Assembly (NCBI GenBank): GCA_902491415.1
Contig: CABUHP010000104.1
Span: forward strand, 1-6,383
Direction: 5' to 3'
DNA length: 6,383 nucleotides
Source of the DNA: an uncultured Collinsella sp.
GTDB lineage: Bacteria; Actinomycetota; Coriobacteriia; Coriobacteriales; Coriobacteriaceae
This document shows, in pieces, positions 1 through 3,453 of this stretch. Each line of letters opens with the position of its first letter. Within the stretch, counting starts at the first letter, position 1. Position numbers and translations under genes: made by a program. The notes under the pieces are model-generated. The model searched no databases. It worked only from the letters and a program-made list of their open reading frames with translations, and had not been told where the DNA came from.

Positions 1-620
1 TGCAAAAGCTCGTCGGTAAAGGCCTCGGCGCGCTTGCGACGCACGGGGCTGTCGTCGCTTGCCTCGGTGAGCAGGCACAGGCGCTCGCTGCCCGCAGCTG
101 CCAAGGCGTCTACCAAGCCGGCGACCAGCTCACGGTTGTTAGATGTCACCAGATCGACACCGCCGTCGGCAACATCGCGGTCGAGCAGCACAACAGGCAG
201 ACGTCCCGCTGCCGCGGCGATCGCCTCGTCATTGCCTCCGCAGGTGTTGACGACCAGACCGTCCACGTCAGCATCGATAAGTCTGGCGAGCGACTCGGCC
301 TCCTTAGCGGGGTCGTTGCCGCTAATGGCCGTCATGAGCGAGCAGCCGCGCGCGGCGGCGCTGGCGGAAAGTCCTTCAAGCATGGCGCTCGAGAACGGGT
401 TGGCGATGTCGGCCAGGATCACACCGATGAGGTTGGTACGCGAGCTGCGCAGATTGCGCGCGGCAGCACGTGGGCGATAGCCGGTGCGCTCGATGACCTC
501 GGCGATGCGGGCGCGGGTCTCCTCGGTCATTTGCCCGGGACGGTTGTTGAGATAGCGCGAGACCGTGGCCGGGCTCACACCCGCCTCGGCGGCAATGTCC
601 TTGATTCTCATCTGCGCCAT
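1..620 (-). CDS. LacI-family transcriptional repressor (N-terminal part, truncated by window edge)
   Basis: Reading the minus strand from the ATG at 620 gives 206 codons without a stop up to the window edge. The N-terminus MRIKDIAAEAGVSPATVSRY (residues 4-23) is the classic LacI helix-turn-helix, followed by LNNRPGQMTEETRARI and a hinge around RAAARNLRSSRTN. The periplasmic-binding-protein-like sensor domain starts at NLIGVILADIANPFSSAMLEGL (about residues 67-88) and continues with LIDADVDGLVVNTCG and LLDRDVADGGVDLVTSNN. LacI proteins are cytoplasmic repressors, normally about 330-350 residues, that release DNA on binding a sugar or nucleoside, so about 60 percent of the protein is present. 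ATG 620 is preceded by GGGGTG; an in-frame ATG at 611 is an alternative start. It lies 125 bp downstream of the GntR gene in the same direction. The regulated sugar genes and the ligand cannot be told from here. Confidence 0.93.
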   Translation of the reverse strand, partial: MAQMRIKDIAAEAGVSPATVSRYLNNRPGQMTEETRARIAEVIERTGYRPRAAARNLRSSRTNLIGVILADIANPFSSAMLEGLSASAAARGCSLMTAISGNDPAKEAESLARLIDADVDGLVVNTCGGNDEAIAAAAGRLPVVLLDRDVADGGVDLVTSNNRELVAGLVDALAAAGSERLCLLTEASDDSPVRRKRAEAFTDELL

Positions 621-745
621 GGCGCACCCCGTTTCCCAATTGTCAGCAGTCTGAGCCATTTTAGGCATTTTTTTAAAAATCTCGCTTGCAAAACGCTGTA
701 GGTGAGCCGCATCGTTTTTGCGTCTCGAGCAGATGCGATGATGGG
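621..745 (-). promoter_or_regulatory. Intergenic region with probable LacI-gene promoter
   Basis: This 125-bp gap separates the GntR stop from the LacI start, both genes being on the minus strand. On that strand an AT-rich block (667-680, arms ATTTTT and AAAAAT) lies just upstream of a -10-like TAAAAT (663-658), 38 bp before the LacI ATG. No good -35 sits at 17 bp from it, so the promoter call is weak. CGCATC (709-714) and GATGCG (733-738) form a 6-bp inverted repeat, but there is no T-run, so no intrinsic terminator for the GntR gene is evident and read-through is possible. Confidence 0.3.
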
Positions 746-1438
746 CTAGATAGACGAGTCTTTAGGCAGCTCAAAGTAGTCGGGATGCAAGGCGATAACC
801 GGGCCCTGCTCTTCGGGCATCAGGTGCAAGTACGTCTCTGCCAGATAACTCGCCGCATCGGTATCGCCCCTCTTAATGGCCTCGAGAATCCGGCGATGTT
901 GCCGACGAATCGGTTCCCAATCCAGATCCTGCGACACCATACGCAACCAGTTGTATCGCTCAAAATGCGTGTTGATGCTCTTCATCCAATCCCACAACAT
1001 GTGACGATCGGCAATCTCAAAACATGTCTCATGGAACAGGTTGTCCAGATCAAAAAAGCGACGCGTTTCGCTATGGTCGAGTGACTCGGACTCGGCAAGA
1101 ATCTGCTCAAGCCGCTGCTTTTGCTCGGGCGTAGCAGCCGAACAACATTTAATGAGCACGCTTCTCTCGAGCTTCTCGCGCAAGAAACAGGCGTTCTCGG
1201 CGCGCTCCATGCTGATTTTTGAGACATAAGTGCCGCTTTTGGGACGCGTTTCCACCAGCTCCTGCTCACGCAGGCGCACAAAGGACTCGCGAATGGGCGT
1301 GCGCCCGATTCCCGTCTCCTTTTCCAGACCAATCGCCGAAAGGCGCGTGCCGGGCTTGAGCTCGGCATAGATAATCTTGGAGCGTAATGCGTTGTATGCC
1401 TGATCTTGCAGGCTCTGATAATGCTGGTGCTGTTCCAT
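746..1438 (-). CDS. GntR-family transcriptional regulator, FadR/FCD subfamily
   Basis: A complete gene of 230 residues, typical for FCD regulators. Residues 11-73 form the winged helix-turn-helix (QDQAYNALRSKIIYAELKPG, then RTPIRESFVRLREQELVETR and the wing SGTYVS). Residues 80-210 form the all-helical FCD effector domain with the expected metal/ligand set: Asp132 and His136 in FDLDNLFHE, His181 in RRQHRRILEAI and His205 in ETYLHL. FCD proteins are cytoplasmic, mostly repressors, that respond to carboxylic acids, sugar acids or acyl-CoA. The frame stays open upstream to 1552, but ATG 1438 is preferred because it follows CCGAGGG at close spacing and aligns with the family start; the extra upstream codons would run through an inverted repeat. 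A dyad at 1478-1494 overlapping the likely promoter suggests autoregulation. The ligand and other targets are unknown. Confidence 0.92.
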   Translation of the reverse strand: MEQHQHYQSLQDQAYNALRSKIIYAELKPGTRLSAIGLEKETGIGRTPIRESFVRLREQELVETRPKSGTYVSKISMERAENACFLREKLERSVLIKCCSAATPEQKQRLEQILAESESLDHSETRRFFDLDNLFHETCFEIADRHMLWDWMKSINTHFERYNWLRMVSQDLDWEPIRRQHRRILEAIKRGDTDAASYLAETYLHLMPEEQGPVIALHPDYFELPKDSSI

Positions 1439-1442
1439 AAAG

Positions 1443-1462
1443 CCCTCGGATAAACCCTCGGT
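1443..1462 (-). promoter_or_regulatory. Duplicated CCGAGGG motif at the GntR ribosome binding site
   Basis: On the minus strand the leader contains CCGAGGG twice, separated by TTTAT, immediately before the GntR ATG at 1438. The proximal copy serves as the Shine-Dalgarno (GAGGG with 4 nt to the ATG, slightly short). The distal copy looks like a small tandem duplication, or a second binding half-site for a regulator. Confidence 0.45.
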
Positions 1463-1477
1463 TAGTCGAATACCACC

Positions 1478-1511
1478 ATGCAATACTATCGCATCCCCCG
1501 CCCCCTCATAA
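1478..1511 (-). promoter_or_regulatory. Probable GntR-gene promoter with 17-bp operator-like dyad
   Basis: On the minus strand a -35-like TTATGA (1511-1506) and a -10-like TAGTAT (1488-1483) are separated by exactly 17 bp and lie about 45 bp before the GntR start. The -10 sits in the middle of a dyad, ATGCAATACTATCGCAT (1478-1494), whose 8-bp arms match at 7 of 8 positions around a central C. FCD/GntR operators are commonly short dyads of about this size that overlap their own promoter, so repression of its own gene is a reasonable inference. The hexamers are weak matches to consensus. Confidence 0.45.
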
Positions 1512-1578
1512 GTTGCGGTGGAATAGTTCCTGCTCAAAGCCTTCAGCAGCAAAAACAGGAACTATTCCACCGCAACTT
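1510..1578. repeat. Perfect 23-bp inverted repeat with 23-nt spacer
   Basis: Positions 1510-1532 and 1556-1578 are exact reverse complements (23 of 23), separated by 23 nt. The core of each arm, GGAATAGTTCC on one side and GGAACTATTCC on the other, is itself a GGAA-N3-TTCC dyad. There is no T-run directly at either end, so it is not a standard terminator, and it sits upstream of two divergent genes where no transcript is expected to end. It could be a REP/MITE-type mobile palindrome or a paired operator. The left arm touches the proposed -35 of the GntR promoter. Confidence 0.85.
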
Positions 1579-1636
1579 CCAACAGTCTTTTTGGGACGGG
1601 GCTTTTTTGGCTACCCTGAGCCGCAAGTCGGCCCCT
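1579..1636. other. T/G-rich linker between repeats, no gene
   Basis: No coding signal is seen. CTTTTTGG and CTTTTTTGG recur 15 bp apart (from 1587 and 1602). At the right end GGCCCCTT (1630-1637) and AAGGGGCC (1645-1652) form an 8-bp palindrome with a 7-nt loop that overlaps the left terminus of the next element. Confidence 0.5.
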
Positions 1637-1798
1637 TGCCACAAAAGGGGCCCATCTACTACGTTAACGCGGAGAGCCCAGACCATGCTGAAAAGTGCAA
1701 AAACAAAACCGCTGGTAGAGAGCTTATCGATTTTCAAAATAGCCGGCTATGGTTGACCTCTGCGGCTTAAACGTAGTAGATAGGCCCTATTCGTGGCA
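1637..1798. mobile_element. MITE-like 162-bp element with ~31-bp imperfect terminal inverted repeats
   Basis: The left end (1637-1667) begins TGCCAC and includes CATCTACTACGTT; the right end (1798-1767, read in reverse complement) begins TGCCAC and includes TATCTACTACGTTT. Over about 31 bp they differ at roughly five positions plus one inserted T. Weaker complementarity continues inward (CGGAGAG/CGCAGAG and ACCATGCTG/ACCATAGCC), so the whole element could fold into one long hairpin. It encodes no transposase and no convincing protein: the short minus-strand frame through it has no ribosome binding site and runs across two repeat elements. This fits a non-autonomous miniature inverted-repeat element or a large intergenic palindrome family. 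No clear target-site duplication is seen. It lies in the intergenic space, away from both coding regions. Confidence 0.65.
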
Positions 1799-1922
1799 CA
1801 GCACTACTGCACCCCAAATTGGCACCCCGAGCCCTCGTGAGTTGCCAACAAGCTGTTCGTCCAGCGCTTTATCCGCGCGGCATTTGGAAAATAGCACCAC
1901 CGCAAAACCCGCGAGTAGCGCT
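1799..1922. other. Intergenic stretch without recognisable gene
   Basis: This stretch lies between the MITE-like element and the tandem repeat array. It contains the small palindrome CCAAATTGG (1813-1821) between two copies of GCACCCC. A long plus-strand frame crosses it but runs through the repeat array and out of frame into the ATPase gene without a ribosome binding site, so it is not called as a gene. Confidence 0.5.
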
Positions 1923-1992
1923 TACTTTGCTATATCTCACTATACTTTGCTATATCTTGCTATACTTTGCTATATCTTGCTATATCTTAAGC
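1923..1992 (+). repeat. 20-bp tandem repeat array with 10-bp sub-period, promoter-proximal
   Basis: Three contiguous 20-bp units (1923-1942, 1943-1962, 1963-1982) follow the pattern TACTTTGCTATATCTTGCTA; unit 1 differs only at CTCAC versus CTTGC. Each unit consists of two related 10-bp halves (tactttgcta and tatcttgcta), and a partial seventh half, TATCTTAAGC, ends at 1992. The array is AT-rich in a GC-rich window and reaches the ribosome binding site of the ATPase gene. TTGCTA and TATATC recur at 18-bp spacing (for example 1927-1932 with 1951-1956, and 1957-1962 with 1981-1986), so several overlapping -35/-10 pairs are built in. A 10-bp period places equivalent bases on one face of the helix, as in iterons or co-operative operator arrays. 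Confidence 0.9.
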
Positions 1993-2000
1993 AAAGGTGG
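1993..2000 (+). promoter_or_regulatory. Ribosome binding site deciding the ATPase start
   Basis: AAAGGTGG lies 5 nt before the ATG at 2006. An upstream in-frame GTG (1997) falls inside this motif and is therefore rejected as the start. GCAAAG at 1991-1996 is complementary to CTTTGC, which occurs three times in the repeat array (1925, 1945 and 1965), so a leader hairpin covering part of this site is possible. Confidence 0.7.
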
Positions 2001-2005
2001 CTCAC

Positions 2006-3097
2006 ATGCAAACAAACCCTTTTAAGCCCACGGCAGGCAAAACACCTCCCACGATTATCGGCCGCGAAGATGTACTCGAGGAATTCAATGAAGGCCTCGT
2101 CAACGGGCCTGGTGCCCCGGGGCGCCTTATGCGCATAGCCGGCGTCCGTGGAACGGGCAAGACAGTCCTCCTTGACGAGTGCTCACGTTTGGCGCAAAGC
2201 CATGGTTGGACGGTCATAAAAGAGGTCGCAACTGAGGGGCTTTGCCAGCGCATTCTCGAACAGCTGCAGCCCAAATTCCAGGCCAAACACGCCAGATTTG
2301 AGCCCACCGTAGCTGGCATATCCATCGGCAGCATAGACATTGAGCGAATCGGTCCATCGCTGCGCGACGCCATGAGGCAGGCTATATCCAAGGATGGAAA
2401 TGGCCTGCTCATCACCCTCGACGAGGTTCAAGACGCAGAGCTCGAAGAGGTCCGAACACTCTCCATTGCGATTCAGCAGGTTATCGGCGAAGACCTTGAT
2501 ATCGCCTTTGTTTTTGCTGGGCTGCCTTCGATGATTGAAAGCATCATCAACGGAAAAACACTTACGTTTTTGCGCCGTGCCCTCCCCTTTGATCTGAAGG
2601 CTGTGGCAGTAACCGAAGTGTCGTACTCCCTCGAGGAAACCATTGAAGCGTCTGGCATGGAGCTACAGCCAGGTATTGCCGGGCAGCTTGCCGAGGCAAC
2701 GCAGGGCTATCCTTTCATGATCCAACTCGTTGGATATTACGCATGGCAGCTGGCAAGACGCGCCCATACAACTGTTATTGGAGAGGAAGAGGCAAGGCGA
2801 GGCATCGCAACAGCGCGCGAACGCTTCTGCGCCATGGTGATTGAGCCCGCGCTGCAGCGCATTCCACCCACGTGCATCGCTTATCTGCTGAGCATGGCAT
2901 CTTTGGGGCAGACGAGCTCGACCAGCATGGTTGCCGATGACTTAAACAAGACGCCTCAGCAGGTGAGCTCCGTCCGTAGCCGACTGCTCAGAGAGTCGAT
3001 TATCGAGGCACCTTCGTACGGCAAGATATCGTTTGCCATCCCCTACATGCGCGACTACCTCAACGAACACAAAGCCGAACTGGAAGTTGAACTGTAG
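2006..3097 (+). CDS. Stand-alone AAA+ ATPase, Orc1/Cdc6-like (AAA_16 type) with C-terminal winged helix
   Basis: The gene encodes 363 residues. The conserved opening NPFKPTAGKTPPTIIGRED (4-22) leads into Walker A GVRGTGKT (46-53). Walker B is LLITLDEVQD (134-143, acidic pair Asp139-Glu140). A sensor-1-like strand follows at AFVFAGLP (167-174), FLRRALPF (188-195) is arginine-finger-like, and GYPFMIQLVGYYAW (234-247) occupies the lid/sensor-2 region. Residues about 286-350 (PTCIAYLLSMA, then TPQQVSSVRSRLLRESII) look like a winged helix. No signal peptide or membrane segment is seen, so it should be cytoplasmic. The layout matches Orc1/Cdc6- or STAND-like ATPases that couple nucleotide state to DNA or partner binding; proteins of this kind are widespread in actinobacteria with no settled role. 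It stands alone on its strand, between a repeat array and palindromes. A defence, partition or regulatory role is possible but not shown. Confidence 0.88.
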   Translation: MQTNPFKPTAGKTPPTIIGREDVLEEFNEGLVNGPGAPGRLMRIAGVRGTGKTVLLDECSRLAQSHGWTVIKEVATEGLCQRILEQLQPKFQAKHARFEPTVAGISIGSIDIERIGPSLRDAMRQAISKDGNGLLITLDEVQDAELEEVRTLSIAIQQVIGEDLDIAFVFAGLPSMIESIINGKTLTFLRRALPFDLKAVAVTEVSYSLEETIEASGMELQPGIAGQLAEATQGYPFMIQLVGYYAWQLARRAHTTVIGEEEARRGIATARERFCAMVIEPALQRIPPTCIAYLLSMASLGQTSSTSMVADDLNKTPQQVSSVRSRLLRESIIEAPSYGKISFAIPYMRDYLNEHKAELEVEL

Positions 3098-3115
3098 AAG
3101 CGGCAACCGCCCTGC

Positions 3116-3170
3116 AAGACGAAAACCGTTTGCGTACGGTTTTTAACCAGACGCAAACGGTTTTCGTCTT
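3116..3170. repeat. Perfect 20-bp inverted repeat, palindromic unit 1
   Basis: AAGACGAAAACCGTTTGCGT (3116-3135) is exactly complementary to 3151-3170, with a 15-nt loop containing a nested GGTT-TTT-AACC stem. An alternative, mutually exclusive fold pairs AAAACCGT (3122-3129) with ACGGTTTT (3136-3143), directly followed by another T. That fold resembles a weak intrinsic terminator for the ATPase transcript, starting 25 bp past its stop. Confidence 0.85.
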
Positions 3171-3187
3171 ATTTGCGTACGGAAATG

Positions 3188-3241
3188 AGACGTAAATTGC
3201 GCTTTCGTACGCTTATTACCAGACGCAAATTGTTTTCGTCT
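3188..3241. repeat. Diverged copy of the palindromic unit (unit 2)
   Basis: This copy starts 71 bp after unit 1 and keeps AGACG, TACCAGACGCAAA (ACCAGACGCAAA in unit 1) and TTTTCGTCT in the same order and spacing (71-72 bp offset). Its arms are less complementary than those of unit 1. TTTGCGTACGG occurs at 3129-3139 and again at 3172-3182, with TTTCGTACG near 3203, which links the two units. It is a tandem duplication of a palindromic intergenic repeat. Confidence 0.65.
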
Positions 3242-3266
3242 GTCAATATGTCTGCAATCCAAACGA

Positions 3267-3302
3267 AAAGAGCCCCGAGCTCATATGAGCTCGGGGCTCT
3301 TT
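3267..3302. terminator. Bidirectional intrinsic terminator between convergent genes
   Basis: A perfect 36-bp palindrome with 18-bp arms: AAAGAGCCCCGAGCTCAT and its exact complement. The stem is GC-rich with T-runs at both ends (TTT on the plus strand, TTTT on the minus strand). It lies between the plus-strand ATPase gene and the minus-strand oxidoreductase gene, where a shared terminator is expected. Confidence 0.9.
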
Positions 3303-3339
3303 GTGCCGCACATCTATGAGAGGAATTATTCGATGCATA

Positions 3340-3450
3340 CGGGCGCTACTCCATGAAGCCGCCCTGGGATGGCGGCAACCTCGTCAATGGGGCCAGGTTT
3401 ACATGCGCCAAGTTGGTGCAAAGTAACCTGCCCCCCACGCAACAAGGGGT
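3340..3450 (+). ncRNA. Structured RNA candidate (riboswitch-like), apparently orphaned
   Basis: Two strong hairpins lie close together. Hairpin A pairs GCCGCC (3358-3363) with GGCGGC (3371-3376) around the loop CTGGGAT. Hairpin B spans 3389-3434: GGGG with CCCC, CAGGTTTAC with GTAACCTG, then TGCGCCAA with TTGGTGCA. Hairpin B contains a G-T pair (3407 with 3418) that is a G-U wobble only on the plus strand and becomes A-C on the minus strand, which favours plus-strand transcription. GGCG (3342-3345) could close a junction with CGCC (3406-3409), and CCCC (3431-3434) could instead pair with GGGG (3446-3449), giving switch-like alternatives. The compact multi-stem layout, with ACTCC before hairpin A and GGCAACCTCG after it, is loosely reminiscent of molybdenum-cofactor-type riboswitches, but that name is a guess from memory. 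No plus-strand gene follows: it points into the 3' end of the oxidoreductase gene. It could also be a structured 3' UTR of the minus-strand mRNA. Confidence 0.45.
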
Positions 3451-3453
3451 TGA

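Noticed and set aside
34..480. Plus-strand frame opposite the LacI gene
   Set aside because: Ser/Ala/Arg-rich shadow; the minus strand encodes a clear helix-turn-helix and sensor domain.
1510..1578. Intrinsic terminator
   Set aside because: No T-run adjoins the stem on either strand, and the site lies upstream of two divergent genes.
1543..1737. Minus-strand frame of 64 codons through the MITE-like element
   Set aside because: It runs across two separate repeat elements, lacks a ribosome binding site, and its codons are constrained by the palindromes.
1923..1992. CRISPR array
   Set aside because: The repeats are directly adjacent with no variable spacers, and no cas gene is near.
1749..2138. 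Plus-strand frame across the tandem array, translating to a YLAILCYILL repeat
   Set aside because: The hydrophobic repeat is only the translation of the AT-rich DNA repeats; no ribosome binding site, and it overlaps the true ATPase start in another frame.
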